64,000 nucleotides of DNA from Siphonodentalium dalli (taxonomy: Eukaryota; Mollusca; Scaphopoda; Gadilida; Siphonodentaliidae), in the NCBI GenBank assembly GCA_032622095.1, contig CP136065.1:156185577-156249576 (forward strand), in the 5' to 3' direction. Each line of letters begins with the position of its first letter. The stretch's first letter is position 1. Positions 11,401 to 22,828 of the stretch are shown piece after piece. Both the position numbers and the translations under genes were made by a program. Below the pieces are notes generated by a model. The model did no database searches. It was given only the letters and a program-made list of their open reading frames with translations, and was not told where the DNA came from.

Positions 11401-11885
11401 AATCTTTGATGCTATCCACGCAGTCTTGATACACACGACTTGCTCAAGCAATAGGCACCTCGACATGCATATGCTGGGAGTTGATAAGACTTTCAATGAT
11501 ATGCAATGTAAAATGCGAAAATTCTTGTGGTGACGCCGATAACAGAAAATAATGACATTTTTCCAGTGTTCGAATATAAATTTCGTAGAAGTTTAATTTT
11601 GTGCGACACTTTTCTCAAAACAACACGGCATCTACGCTCCATTTCTACCGACAGCGATATAACTGAATATCTTATCTACTCGATAACGTGGAGTAATACT
11701 ATAATTACTTTGAAATACACTCCAATTTGTATACGAAATTCGGCAGCTTTGAAAAAAAAAACACCGAGAACGGGACGTGACACCGAATCGCAGTTAAGTG
11801 ATTGCAGAGTGTGAATATGCGAAAGTGTCAATACTCGAATGTTTTTGGGATGGAATTTCGATGGAACTACGTTGTGCTTTTCAAT
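11401..11885. other. no recognised feature
   Basis: A 95-codon plus-strand frame at 11527-11814 has no family signature and ends in a poly-A-derived Lys run. It was not accepted as a gene. Confidence 0.35.
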
Positions 11886-11887
11886 GA

Positions 11888-11945
11888 CGGTTCAATTCAA
11901 TTCAATTCAATTCAATTTAATAGTAACTCTGGTCATCATAAAAGC
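11888..11945 (-). repeat. LINE 3' tail with (TTGAA)n
   Basis: Six TTCAA units at 11889-11922, then TTTAATAGTAACTCTGGTCATCAT. This matches the minus-strand tail at 5150-5175. Only the last ~60 bp of the element remain. Confidence 0.5.
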
Positions 11946-11960
11946 CATTACAGAGACAAT

Positions 11961-12371
11961 ATATAAGGATTAACTGTCATGTGGACTGTTTTTATGGAGA
12001 TGTAACGGTGAGGTAAGCGGACATAACTTGTGTAAAACCCGAAGCCACTTTTGTAAATATATTTAAATCGAAAAGTGTATCGTGACAAGATCAGCCCAAA
12101 ATACCCTATAGCACCCTTGGCAAACGTTAATAGGAACAATTTCTCTTCATGTTGAAACCCGATGATGTATTAAGTCAATCCTGCACCAGTCAAAATGCGC
12201 CCAAAGCATTACGCGTTCGTCTTTCCAAACCTAATGACGTATCGATGGTGTTATTAGCTTGGTGTTATGAGGCGTTACGCATTCACCGAGAAATAACTGC
12301 AACTAGCCACGTGGGCGCCGACCAATCAGAATGCTGGATTTAGTGATGACAACACTTAGTGTGTAAATATA
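11961..12371. repeat. dispersed repeat family F, copy 1 (palindrome lost)
   Basis: Colinear and nearly identical with 37486-37999, from ATATAAGGATTAACTGTCAT to CACTTAGTGT-TAAATATA. At CCCGAAG/CCAC it lacks a ~110-bp segment present in copy 2, which there forms the second arm of a palindrome. No coding sequence. A GACCAATCAGAATGCTGG block lies near the right end. Confidence 0.75.
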
Positions 12372-13714
12372 TAGATATGACACAATTACGTATCATCAAT
12401 ACATGTGCATGTATACATACACAACACATCATTATGATAAATATTATAATACATCGATGTCGCGTTTAATGGATGCATACTTGTTTACTCATCATAATCA
12501 GATAATATATTTACCAACATATGGTATATGGTGTGTATCAACGAATTTATATTTACGGTTGATCCGTTATTTTTCAACAATGGAACCTGTGTTCAGATTG
12601 ATACCATGCAGCATAACTCTCGATGAAATGGTTTCCTTTATAATGATGTTTCCACAGCCGTCGTCGCATTCCGGGCTATAGACAATGAGGTTATGGATTG
12701 GAATCTGAACATCGAGGAAATTCGGGGCCGATTTCCATGGGTTATATAACTGATCTGAGTTTAGGGGTATCTCAATGTCTCATTCTGATCGCAGGATCGT
12801 CATTTCGATAAGAAATGTTTGTTCACACACATACAGTGCACTGAACACATTATATTGAGCCTTCTGATAATTGCGTTTTATTGAGAGAATATGTTTTACC
12901 AAATAATTAGCCCCCTAAACCCGACCTCATATTTTTAGTAAGACATATGTATTATCGGCGCGAAGAGTGACGTAAGAGTTTAGCGCAATTATATCGATCA
13001 ATGTTATTATTATGTTAATTATACTATAATTGTGATATTAAATTTGTGTTGGGGGTATTTAGTGTTGACTGTGAAATAAATATGCTAGTGGTTGAACATT
13101 TTTGTCAACATAAAATCTTGAAGGTGTCTTTACTTCCTCTTTGGTTGTTTTGAAGGAAATCAATATTAAATTATTTTAACCCCAGCCGTTTCGAGGTAGG
13201 TTTTCCTTGCTAAAATGTGATTATTTGATAATAAAAAAAAGGATCTAAAATTCGACGCAATTCTATTCGAAATGTATTAACCTCGTCCACTAAATTAGAT
13301 TAATAAATTTCATATATAATAGCGACTCAATAGATTCTCTCTATATATCTATGGTTATAACGAAGATAACATTTCAAATAGAAAGTTAAACAATAATTCA
13401 AAATATTAACAGATCCCCCTCAAAACACGCCGACAGTAATTATTTTCAGTGTGATTTGGAACAATTATTAGTTAAGAACATACATGATTCGGAGGAATGA
13501 GATGCAACTTGCGATCGGGCATAAACTAGGTTTACCGACAAATTCTCCGCGACAATCGCAATACTTTGAGCGCGTGGTTGCGTATCGAACACAGTGCAAT
13601 GTCACTGTTCTGCTGTAAGGGGGTTCGAGTGTAGAGAGTCTTCACAATATATGAGTGTTGCGATTGAGCACGGTTACAACCAGTCACATGGCTAGTGGCT
13701 ATAGGGTCTCAGTC
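12372..13714. other. no recognised feature
   Basis: AT-rich, with many short A/T runs. No gene, terminal repeat or tandem structure was seen. Confidence 0.4.
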
Positions 13715-14000
13715 GGGGGGGGGGGGTGGGTGTCCAACCTATAATTGCCAGCTGCACCCCATTCAAGCAGACCCAATTCCAAAGTTCGGGAAATTTATAT
13801 TTGTACCCCCTCCACCTGTGTTGAAATTTGCAACTGGTTTACCTCTATCCTACAACTATTAGCCCCCTGCGGTTGAAAATGTCCAACTGCTGATCATTTC
13901 AGTCAAGTATAGGGGAATTTCGACTTTTGGTCTAAAACAACAACCTTCATTCTAAAAACTATTATACTGGTTGGAAAATCAGAATACCTGAATAATGTCA
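13715..14000 (+). repeat. poly-G run and family E fragment
   Basis: A G run at about 13716-13726 is followed by blocks related to family E (AAATTTGCAACTGG, AAAATGTCCAACTG, GGTTGGAAAATCAGAA). Similarity is weak and limits are approximate. Confidence 0.35.
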
Positions 14001-15420
14001 AATTATCTTTGTTTTGAAATGTACGACGTATGTTGTGTCATAAAATATTATTATTGAAAATTTTGACGAAAGCTGCGAGGGTGAGACAATCCTACCGCAC
14101 CTCTGCCAACACGTTTCTCAATATTCAATATATCTTGGAACAGGAGGTTTCAAGAACATAGTGTATATACTATGGATGTAAACATCAATATAATATAATG
14201 TAATGAGTCAAGAATGTATTTGGTAAAATGTGAGGTCGTGGGGGCGTGATGAGGGAGTGTAACTTCGTGATCGCGATTATGGCATATCGATGTGCTACGT
14301 ACTTAAAGAAGCAGTTGTAAACAAGATTGTGCATAATTTCCAATGTGTGTGGACGGAAGTGAACGCTGGTTTGCGGTAATATGTTGTAAACAAAAGCCGC
14401 TCACATCAGACTTACTACGGTACGTATGTTGTCAAGTTTTCCTTCAATTGTGTCAAAATCCCAGCCCGGGTGTCAACCTACCGCGATGACCGATGTGTTC
14501 CACTGCATTTTTGTACTAATTTGGTTTCAGTGTCGTGTCTAGTTCTCTCATAAATGAAGGTTGGACCTCCTATTTTCGTACTAAAACACGTCACGTTTGC
14601 GATCAAAAGCACATTCCCCAAACTATACGATCTCGTATTTAATAACATATACACGTGTTGGATGCATTAATATCCAAATGAAAGTTACGCGTAGCGTTTG
14701 CACCATGTTTCCTGTGATTTTCTGTATACGAGTCCGATTTCAAATCGTGGTGCCCCAACAGCACTTCACGCCTGGCAAAATCTGCCTGGTATTTTTATTT
14801 CTTATTTTTATTGAACGCTTGGCAAACTTTCGAGCGCACCATATAAACGGCTTATTACGGCCGGTAAAGTCAGAGAACATTCTGGTACAATCATATATAT
14901 ACGTGATACTGTCAGCCAAATGAAATAATATTGACATGATTTGAAATTGAAATGTTTATTATTTAGAGTTTCTAAGGGGGTGGTTTAACACGTTTTGAAT
15001 TCATTTGTGTCAGTCCAGCACAAACTCTAATATTAAAGAGCGTCCATGCTGTCGTTTAAAAAAAAACATTTGACAATAAAGAGCGTTCTCGGTTACGATA
15101 ATCTTGTACTCGGTTTCAACTTAATCTGCAGAAAGAGTCATTCAGCTCATGCAATTAAAAAAAATCGGATCCTGTTTTTCCATAGAAAGGACGAATAAAG
15201 ATAATTCCTTGTTAGTCATATTACTTATAAGGTAAAATAGAAAACGTTGGTATCATGTTTGTGCAAAAAATAGAAATCAACTGGAAAATTAGGCATTATT
15301 GTATACACCATTTATCACACTTCTTTCCTACCGGTTTCAATGTTTTTTATTATGCCTTAGCCATAAATCAATATGTAACATAAGCGCATTAGTAAGTTAA
15401 CAAAATAGTATTAGTTACAT
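14001..15420. other. no recognised feature
   Basis: No supported gene. ATTAAAGAGCGTCC at 15037 and AATAAAGAGCGTTC at 15077 are two copies of a word recurring in this window (see findings). Confidence 0.4.
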
Positions 15421-15500
15421 GATGATGAAGATGGTGATGATGATGCATGATGATGTTGATGATGAAGATTATGATATATAGTGGTGATGAAGATCATATA
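15421..15500 (+). repeat. GAT-type microsatellite
   Basis: Imperfect (GAT)n with GAA and GGT variants. Codes for nothing recognisable. Confidence 0.85.
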
Positions 15501-16056
15501 TTTGTGGTGATAGTGGTATATACACTTATTTACATTGTTGGACCCCCGGTATGTCATCTATCTTCTAATTCATACATGTGTTCACTCGTGTACACCTGGT
15601 TCGCAAATTATTGCATCGCATAAATCTGATAACATTTTAGTACTTTTAAATTAGAATCTATAATTTCTCGTGTCTAAATAGCGCAGACTACTTTACCATT
15701 GAACGACTTCAGTCAATCTATCTGCCAGTTCATCAATCAGAATCACGATGATCGCGGTTGGTTGCCTTTGATTGACTGTGTTTGATTGGGCAGAGCACTT
15801 GGCTACTACAATAGAATGTCTTGTTCTCTCACACGCAAGTTTTGTCTTGGTCTTCAGACATGTATCTACCTGTAAATCCACATGTGCGTGTTATCACGAC
15901 AGGCAAGTAAATTTGTATTATGTCAGGCCATAATTATGTCATGTATATCTACGAATAATATAATGTCAGGTATATTGCTTGTTGTATATGTATAATTGGT
16001 CACTTGTATATTTGCGAATCTTGAGTGTATCTATTTCCAATATTCCATTAAAGATA
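15501..16056. other. no certain feature; LINE 3' flank
   Basis: The part next to 16056 probably holds the 3' untranslated region of the minus-strand LINE at 16057-19440. Its end is not marked by a clear tail. Confidence 0.35.
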
Positions 16057-16800
16057 CTATAGCTTCAGGTACACATGTGCACACACGCGTTTTAAGACGC
16101 TAAAATTTTCCAATGCGATGAGTCCATAAAATTTGCTCAGATTTGGAAATTCCCAGTAATAAGCGGGAATATATTTCTCTCGTAACTCCTGAATTTTTTT
16201 TGCATTCAATGACGTGGTGATATTCATCACCCACCCAATTACCACATGCAGAGCAAATACGCTTATCCCGCGCTTGATCCTGCCACCTCCCACGTTCGAT
16301 GGCCAGTCTGTGATTTGAATTTCTAACTTTAACAAGGTATTCTGATAGGCTCCTTGGTAAATCTAAAAGGTATCTACTAATTGCTAATCCATTCTTTAGT
16401 TCTTTATAAAATAGCCCACGCGAAGATTTTTGCATATACAATTTCCATTGCTCTTCAAATTTGGCAACTTGGGTTTTCCTCATATTTCGTATACCTGATT
16501 TTGTCAGTGGCAATTGTGAAGACCATTTATCTGCTAGGTCTACTTCTGAAATTATGCTTTCAATATAGCCTATCCATCTGAATTTTTCAAGAAACTTTTC
16601 TTCATCGTTACACGTTACTACGAATTTGTATATCTGTTTACAAGCTTGGATCCGTCGCAAGATAAGATGCGACACCAAAATGAAATGGCCCTACATTTTA
16701 TAAGAATATCAAGGGGATATCTCCCCAATTCACCGTACACCATGTAATTGGGTGTACTCGATTTCATGCCAAGAAGTATTTTGCAGAATTTCAAATGCAC
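16057..16800 (-). pseudogene. LINE ORF2 C-terminal domain with CCHC-like motif
   Basis: Three overlapping frames share this domain. 16800-16618 gives FCKILLGMKSSTPNYMVYGE, a segment that usually follows the thumb. 16678-16100 gives the helical part and the Cys/His motif ICSACGNWVGDEYHHVIEC. A frameshift in an 8-T run near 16195 then moves the true reading to 16335-16057 (CKKIQELREKYIPAYYWEF, then LSILKR-like SVLKRVC). A terminal Cys/His motif of this kind is usual in LINE ORF2 proteins and is thought to bind nucleic acid. Confidence 0.75.
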
Positions 16801-17332
16801 ATACTCGGTATCCGTAATCGGCTCATAACCCCATATTTCGCTCCATATAGAAGAATTGGAACAATTTGATGATCAAAAAGCTTTAACATGAGGTCAATTG
16901 GTAAATTTAGTTTTCTCGTACGATCAAAAAGCCCAAACATGGCCTTAATAGCTATATTTCTAGTTCGTGTTATTGATCGACAGAACCGACCATTGTAAAC
17001 GATTCTTACTCCAAGGTAAGAAAATTCTTTAACGGTTTCATGTCGACAACCTTTATATCTGAATTCAGGTAAAAACAAATTCTTTTTTTTTCACAAAATA
17101 TTATAACTTTAGTTTTTTTGGTGTTCATTTCGAGCTTCCATGAATCTGCATAATCCTCAAACGCATGAAGTTATCTGTCAACATTATATGTCAACAAGAC
17201 AGTATCGTCTGCATATAATAAACATAATAATTTTAAATAACAATCAACATTTCTGGACATTACTTCATCCAAATATTGCAAACCACGTATAGCACAGTCC
17301 GACAAAAATTCTTGTAAGTCATTCACGTAGAG
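16791..17332 (-). pseudogene. LINE reverse transcriptase, YADD palm motif and thumb
   Basis: Minus-strand reading resumes with LYVNDLQEFLSDCAIRGL. It then gives LLYADDTVLLTYN at about 17225-17185, where the two Asp of YADD are catalytic residues in block C. WKLEMNTKKTKVIIF (block D) follows. From 17078 a frame continues with FSYLGVRI, the block E region, and KLFDHQIVPILLYGA, the thumb segment conserved in many LINEs. At least one stop follows the YADD block, and a T-run near 17090 marks a frame change. Confidence 0.85.
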
Positions 17333-17899
17333 CCTCTATATCAATATCTTTTTGTAAATCATTAAATATTAATTATCCTTGCGAAAATATCTAAGTGACA
17401 TCTGTAAACTAATAACTTAATATTGTTACGCCATTATCAAATTACAATCTGTCATAAAAGCAAGCATATTATTTTGACAATATATGTCATGATTCACATT
17501 TGGCTGATTAAGCTATTGTCTTACACTTGGTGCTCTTAAACCTTGACCGTCATAAATACAATGTCATCATAAACATGCATTGTGCAGGAGCCCCGTGAGT
17601 GACCAGACAGACAATGGGGGATTAGCGGATTAAATGTAAAATAATTACCTTTTGCTGTTTCGTGCAGAGTGACGGGTTTCCCTTTGTACAGTCGGCGATA
17701 TAATCCCACTTACGATGTTTTGGGACTAGATCATTCACATCACAGCATTGAAAACCCACTTGCCAAAAATTTATGTTTTCAGTCTCCATTTGGGGTAAAA
17801 AATAGTTCAGCCAAAAGTTTAGCCAAATGAAATTTTTATTAGCCAAATTCGAAAAAGATTAGCCATTGGCTAATTTGGCTACCGAGAGCGCGAACATTG
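17333..17899. mobile_element. 567-bp insertion in the LINE RT, 7-bp target duplication
   Basis: CGTAGAG occurs at 17326-17332 and again at 17900-17906. Removing the insert with one copy joins FSLY to VNDLQEF on the minus strand, restoring the SPFLFSLYVNDL-type motif of LINE polymerases. That fixes the insertion limits by reading frame. One end has four TTAGCCAAAT-like words and a small palindrome (17860-17880). The minus strand holds a 74-codon frame (17846-17622) with CCDVNDLV and CTKGNPSLC, ending at a donor-like AAAAG/GTAATT. No family is recognised. It could be a small DNA transposon or a piece of host DNA. Confidence 0.7.
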
Positions 17900-18961
17900 C
17901 GTAGAGGGAGAAAAGAAATGGGGACATTAATTCACCCTGGAATAAGCCAATATTGCTTACGAAAAAGTCTGATGTTCCTTCTCCATCTCTAACGCAAGAT
18001 TTTATTTTGCTATACATATCTTGTATAACCTTGAATATTTTACCATTAATCCCTGCGTTCAACATTTTTATCCATAACGCATCACGCCACACTGTGTCAA
18101 ATGCTTTTCGAAAGTCTATGAATGTACAGTAAAGTTTTTTCCCACTTGCATGATATAAGTCAATAATGCTTTTTAGAATAAAAATGTTATCAATCGTGGA
18201 ATGTTTTCTCCTGAAACCCGTTTGATTATTGTCTATCACTGTATGTCTTTCTGAGAAATCAGTCATGCGGTTATTCAATATTGACGTGAATAATTTGGCT
18301 AAACAACTAAGCAGAGTAATTCCACGGTACGAATCTGGTTGTGATGGGTCCCCCGCTTTGTTATAAAGCGGTTTGATCATTCCCAACGCCCACTGTGTGG
18401 GAAAATGCCCAGAATCAAGAATCAGATTAAATAAATTCCGATACAATGGAATAAGTTTGTTCATGGTCGCTTTAATATATTCATTTTGCACCATGTCAAG
18501 ACCAGGGCTCTTATTATTCTTCAGTCGTTTTATCGCAGCTTCGATCTCATTTCTTGTAATTGGGGAATTCAGTTCGGATTCGGTGCCATTTTGGTACAGG
18601 TCATCAATTTTACCCGATAATGTTTCCCCCTTTTCACTATTCATAGCTTCTAAGTATTTATATCCTATCCTTTATGAAATTCGTCAGTGGTCACTTTTCG
18701 CCGCCTGGTTGTTTCAGTGCCTTCATTCCGCTTGAGAGTATTCAGTTTTCGCCAAAAGGATTTACTCGATGAAGTACATAGCGATTTAAGCTCGGATATA
18801 TCTTCCTCTTTCTGCATTTTTATCTTTTTATCTATTATTGTTTTAAATTCTGCGCTAACAGCTCTCAAATTTATCTTATTTTCGATGGTTTTAGATTTAT
18901 TATATTCTAGTTTAGCTTTATGAAATTGCTTTCGCTTCTGTTTACATTCTGTGTCAACCAA
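17900..18961 (-). pseudogene. LINE reverse transcriptase, fingers and palm (first part)
   Basis: The frame at 18961-18665 supplies the basic pre-RT helix. The frame at 18644-17900 supplies RT blocks in order: LKNNKSPGLDMVQNEYI (block 1), QWALGMIKPLYNKAGDP and SYRGITLLSCLAKLF (block 2), QTGFRRKHSTIDNI (block 3), CTFIDFRKAFDTVWR (block A, with the first catalytic Asp of FIDF), and LFQGELMSPFLFSLY (block B). The Asn or Asp usual in the QGE-L-S motif is replaced by Leu-Met. The reading stops exactly at the nested insertion, after FSLY. Confidence 0.85.
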
Positions 18962-19440
18962 CTTCTACCAGGAACGTGTTTATTTCGGTTCCGATTGGAG
19001 GTAGCCTTTCGTTCACCAAATGTGGTGCATGCTGTATTTAACAGAACATTTGAAAGTTTGTCACAAATGCTGTCAATACTACTTTCACAGTCAGCTGGAT
19101 AATTAGCCAAACTCTCAATGTATTTCATTATCGTTTGTATCTCGGTCATATCTATGTTATTTTCATACTCTCTGGACTTTTCTTCTACCCACTTATTCGG
19201 CTTTTGTTTAACATTAATGGGGATATCTTCATCGCGGTGTTGTCCATTATCGATTGAGGTTGATGCCACGGGAATAGCATTGATTTTTTTTCAAAGTTTA
19301 ATACCAAATGAATCGGTGAGTGTATGTCCGAAAAATGGTCGCTGAAATCAAGGATATCAAAATCTTGTACACCTGATATGGCTAAACAATTACCTAGTAT
19401 ATAATCAATTACACTCTTGTGTACACTCTTACCTACTTCA
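18907..19440 (-). pseudogene. LINE endonuclease C-terminus and linker, broken
   Basis: On the minus strand 19440-19270 encodes SVIDYILGNCLAI then ILDFSDHFSDIHSPI. The DYIL and SDH.SD.H.P signatures are the last conserved motifs of the LINE endonuclease, including the histidine of the active site. The reading continues into a 120-codon frame (19269-18907) that forms the helical linker before the polymerase. A frameshift near 18950 passes the reading to the frame at 18961-18665 (CKQKRKQFHKAKLEYNKSK), the usual Lys-rich segment before the RT. The N-terminal endonuclease motifs are missing. Confidence 0.75.
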
Positions 19441-19769
19441 TTATCTTTCCTACCTATTTCATTATCTTCTCCCTTCTATCACACCTCCATCTTGCTCATC
19501 CCTGCACTCGCTTAACTAACTTCCCAACATTTATTTGAAAACACAGAACAATATCCAAAATGCCCGTCCTCTTTACCCTGTAGCTGTCTGTATTGATACT
19601 CGGGGTGACATTTCTAGAGAAAAGGATTTTTATAAAATTGTTATCCAATCCTCATTTGAACTCTTTGTTTTTCTATATGTATAATTATCAATGTGATGTT
19701 CCGTTCTTTCGTTCAAATACATATTGTTTACACCACCATGAGTCAATTCGTAGCCCGATAAGTACCTGA
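19441..19769. other. no recognised feature
   Basis: Starts with a short direct duplication of a TACCTACTTCATTATCTT-type word. Nothing further was identified. Confidence 0.35.
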
Positions 19770-19900
19770 ATGTTTTATTTAAGCATATTTTATTATCCCT
19801 CAATAAACAAAATACAAATAAAGATAGTAGAAATGATGATGTGGATGAGAGGGATCAGAGCACAAGTTATAGAATTTATGGAAGCTCCTATCCTATATGT
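19770..19900 (-). repeat. LINE-like 3' end, family B, short copy
   Basis: Has an A/T-rich tail, then GAGAGGGATCAGAGCACAAG and TATGGAAGCTCCTATCC. The order matches the 4166, 5715 and 21614 copies but the sequence is diverged. Confidence 0.4.
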
Positions 19901-20289
19901 ATACGGAGAATATTAATTAATTTCGTTTGGGCCCAAGACTAGTGTTGCAAACATACTGGTAAAAAAAAGCTGGACAAGTTTCATTATTATTATTTTTTTT
20001 ATTACTTTTTTTTTCTATATATAGTATCAGTAAAATAATTCCAAAGGTAGGGGGTGTAGTTCTTAAGATGGAGATCTGCGTCGGCTAAGTTAAGCTAAGT
20101 TAATGAAACTTAGGGAATATACTTAATTTTGGAAAACATTCAAATTTCTAACCGGCCAATCAACCTCAAACAATAGTGACACACACATCAAAGACGAAAA
20201 CAACCAATCATTCACAAACAACACAGACAAAGCAAAAATCTTCGCAACATCGCTACACAACATACATAAAACCAACACCGGTGACTAAT
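19901..20289. other. no recognised feature
   Basis: AT-rich, with a poly-T/A stretch at about 19985-20020. No supported gene. Confidence 0.35.
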
Positions 20290-20414
20290 TCAGTGAATTC
20301 TTGCTTCGGTGGCGTCCACCCCATACACGGTAGGCAAACACCCATCGTGCGTGGGTAGATATCAATCTACTTACAAACTCACATACCCTACAAACGCTCT
20401 TCAGCGGAATTGCA

Positions 20415-20504
20415 GCATTCAAAAGTGGGTTGTAGGAGAGGGCCGACGGCCCTTTCAAATCTTCCCGGGTATCATCCCAAACTCCAAACTTGCTAATTCA
20501 GTGA
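20415..20504 (+). repeat. direct repeat C, left copy
   Basis: Contains ATTCAAAAGTGGGTTGTAGG, then CTTCCCGGGTATCATCCC and CTAATTCAGTGA. A second copy in the same orientation is at 21449-21545, so the pair brackets the Gag/ORF1-like frame. Further copies are at 31727-31802 (plus) and 36000-36068 (minus). Confidence 0.7.
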
Positions 20505-20924
20505 ACGATCATCATTCGAGTTACGACCGCCGGTGAGATAAGACGTCCCGGCTTGAGCTCTCCTGGACATCGACCACCTGGCGATCTGATTACTGACTTC
20601 AGCGGACAATGGGTTCGTCTATAATCCCCGCTGAAGTCAGGCTCGTGCTGAGCTCAATCAATCTGGGTCACTGCCTGACCTGGAATTTACATCGATCAGG
20701 CAGCCAGGTTGATCTGTTTTTGACATACCGGGTTACACCCACACGGTCCTAATCAGGACCCTCTGTCGGCCGTAACCCGGTTGTTGGAGACCACCAGCAA
20801 CCTGGGGATCGCGGAGAGAGGAGGCGGAGGAAAAATAAGACCCCCCCCACAGAAGCAGAAGGGATGCCGACAGGAGGGCCAAGTGGAGACAGGGGAGAAC
20901 TGAGGGACGCCCAGTTGCCCCCAC

Positions 20925-21440
20925 TTGGCCTCCGTCGTTGATACCATCACCAGGCGCACATTCGCCGACGACACCACGGAGGTTCCTGCTGTCGAGGCCT
21001 GCGGGGACAGGGACGCCGATGTCAACACGGACGTCCCCGCCGCCGACTTCGTGGTGGAGATGGACACTTTACTACCAAAGACACCGGAATATCATCACAG
21101 CCCGGTGTCTTCCATCTTCACCACCAACACCACCAACAACAGCAGCAATAACATCAGCAGTCGCTCCGCTGACATCGTCAAGTCGGCACTGGAAGCAATC
21201 GAGATGTCGAACAGGAGACTGGCGGATACGATAGTTATAGACAAAGCCAAGGAACAAATAAAAAAACAGAAGAACTCTTTGCTGCCGCCAGTTCCACGTC
21301 GACATCTCAACAAACAACAACAACAACAACAGCAACAACAACTTCATCCGATAGAAAAAAGAAGAAGCAAAGAACAAAAAAGGCGTAGATCATCTCCATT
21401 CACGCTCACCATTTCATGTTATTGTACACCCATAGCATGA
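20925..21440 (+). pseudogene. retroelement Gag/ORF1-like protein, copy 1
   Basis: A 171-codon frame, Ser/Thr/Asn-rich, with a Gln run (about 21309-21342, CAA/CAG) and a very basic C-terminus (KRRSKEQKRRRSS). The minus strand at 34713-35163 codes for a related protein. Shared blocks are DRDADVNTDVPA against NSDADVTPDVPA, and PEYHHSPVSSI against PEYHHRPVSSI. DNA similarity continues upstream to about 20860 (ATGCCGACAGGAGGGCC), so the true start may lie earlier. Conservation of peptide blocks between diverged copies suggests former coding use. Nucleic-acid binding is inferred only from the basic tail. Confidence 0.55.
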
Positions 21441-21448
21441 TAATTATT

Positions 21449-21545
21449 AAAATTCAAAAGTGGGTTGTAGGTTCCGCCCCTTCCAAATCCTCCCGGGTTA
21501 AATCCCAAACCCCATAAAAACAAAACAAAAACTAATTCAGTGAAA
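21449..21545 (+). repeat. direct repeat C, right copy
   Basis: Same words as the left copy (AAATTCAAAAGTGGGTTGTA, CTCCCGGGTTAAATCCCAAA, CTAATTCAGTGAAAC) with a small internal deletion. It begins just after the end of the Gag/ORF1-like frame. Confidence 0.7.
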
Positions 21546-21613
21546 CAATCAGAAAAGATGTAAGTGACTTTGTCAGACAAAATAAACATAGAGCCATCTG
21601 GGAGAGGACTTGG

Positions 21614-21800
21614 TTTGAACAATATTTATTTCTTCCCAAAAAAACCCATATAATTATGAAAAATGACATGTATAGAAGATTACAAGGGGAAGATGATTTG
21701 ACAACAAGCATCAGATGCTTGTATGGAGCCATCTCCTCAGAAAAGAACAGGTTACATAGAGTGGTTAGTTAGAATTGGAAGACTAGAATAAGTAAGCGGT
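21614..21800 (-). repeat. LINE-like 3' end, family B
   Basis: Reads CAATATTTATTTCTTCCC, then GACAACAAGCATCAGATGCT and ATGGAGCCATCTCCTC on the plus strand, colinear with 4166-4266. Confidence 0.5.
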
Positions 21801-22589
21801 CAGCAGCATCTTAAGCATCATACGTAACATGTAATAAAATGAATAATCCGTTCCATTCCACTCCCCTCACCACTCCCCTCCATCTTTGTCTTCTTATCTT
21901 AAATTCTCCTCTTATTCTTTATACCCAAAAATCACAGGACCAATGAAATATCCGAATTATCTATCTACTGTCCGGTCCCGACACTAACGTCAATTTCCAT
22001 GATGATTTATATAGTATATTATACAGGGGCCCTAGATGATACATGGGGAGAACGACACCTGAAAAGCCATGTGCTTGCTGTCGTTTTCCCTTTCTACCAG
22101 ATATATCACATATTACCATATACATTATATTAATTCCTTGTGTATTCCCTCGTTCAATTTATATTATGTATATTATATATTTGGTGGATAAAAAATAAAC
22201 TATGCTTAAACCAATAAGTAAGAGGAGGAGATACAGAGTATGATGAGAAGATTAATGAACTGATGTATTACAGTTGGGTGAGAACAAAGGAAAAAGAAGC
22301 AATTAACATATATTTACCATAATCACTTCTTTTATGCACGATATTGTTTTACATAGGAAAAATTGATACTAAGTGTAGAATGGAGTCACTTGTTTGCCAG
22401 TACCTTTATATGGCTTTTTGTGCAGCATCGATTTACTGAAATTGTTACCACATTGTTAGCAATATCATTTTTGATTTGTGTCCCTGAAGATTATAGAATT
22501 TAAACAGCTACTTATTATGCGTCAGAAATACAATAGAAGACTAACGAAATTGATTGCTAGTTAGTATAAATGTTTGAGATGCCTCAAAT
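21801..22589. other. no recognised feature
   Basis: AT-rich sequence, possibly continuing a retroelement 3' region. No supported gene. Confidence 0.35.
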
Positions 22590-22828
22590 ATAGACTTGTT
22601 AAGTCTTTTGTGGAATGAAGTAGATCCCTTAAGTGGAATATCAGAACTCCACAAATTTTGGGCTAATACTGAGAATATTTCATTTCATATTGTTGAGTAT
22701 CTGGGACAAAGTAAAAAGTGGTCAGCAGTCTCGACTTCCCCACATGCACATTTATCAGATTCGTTTAAAATGGTTGCGACTGAGATCATCATTAAGGTTA
22801 CTGCATTCTAGTCGAAATTGTGTGTGAA

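Larger units (their letters stand above)
16057..19440 (-). mobile_element. LINE (non-LTR retrotransposon), 5'-truncated, with nested insertion
   Basis: Read on the minus strand the order is: end of an apurinic-type endonuclease (19440-19270), linker (19269-18665), reverse transcriptase (18644-17900 and 17332-17096), thumb/connection (17090-16791) and a C-terminal domain with a Cys/His motif (16790-16057). This is the single-ORF2 layout of endonuclease-bearing LINEs. Several frameshifts and stops break it. It begins inside the endonuclease, so ORF1 and the promoter are gone. The clade is not certain; features fit the broad Jockey/CR1/I group. It is interrupted at 17333-17899. Confidence 0.85.

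Noticed and set aside
11527-11814. 95-codon plus-strand frame
   Set aside because: No recognisable motif, low-complexity end at an A-run, and no splice borders.
20925-21440. Host polyglutamine protein gene
   Set aside because: The frame has a diverged copy at 34.7 kb in the same repeat context, so it belongs to a mobile element; the Gln run is only in one copy.
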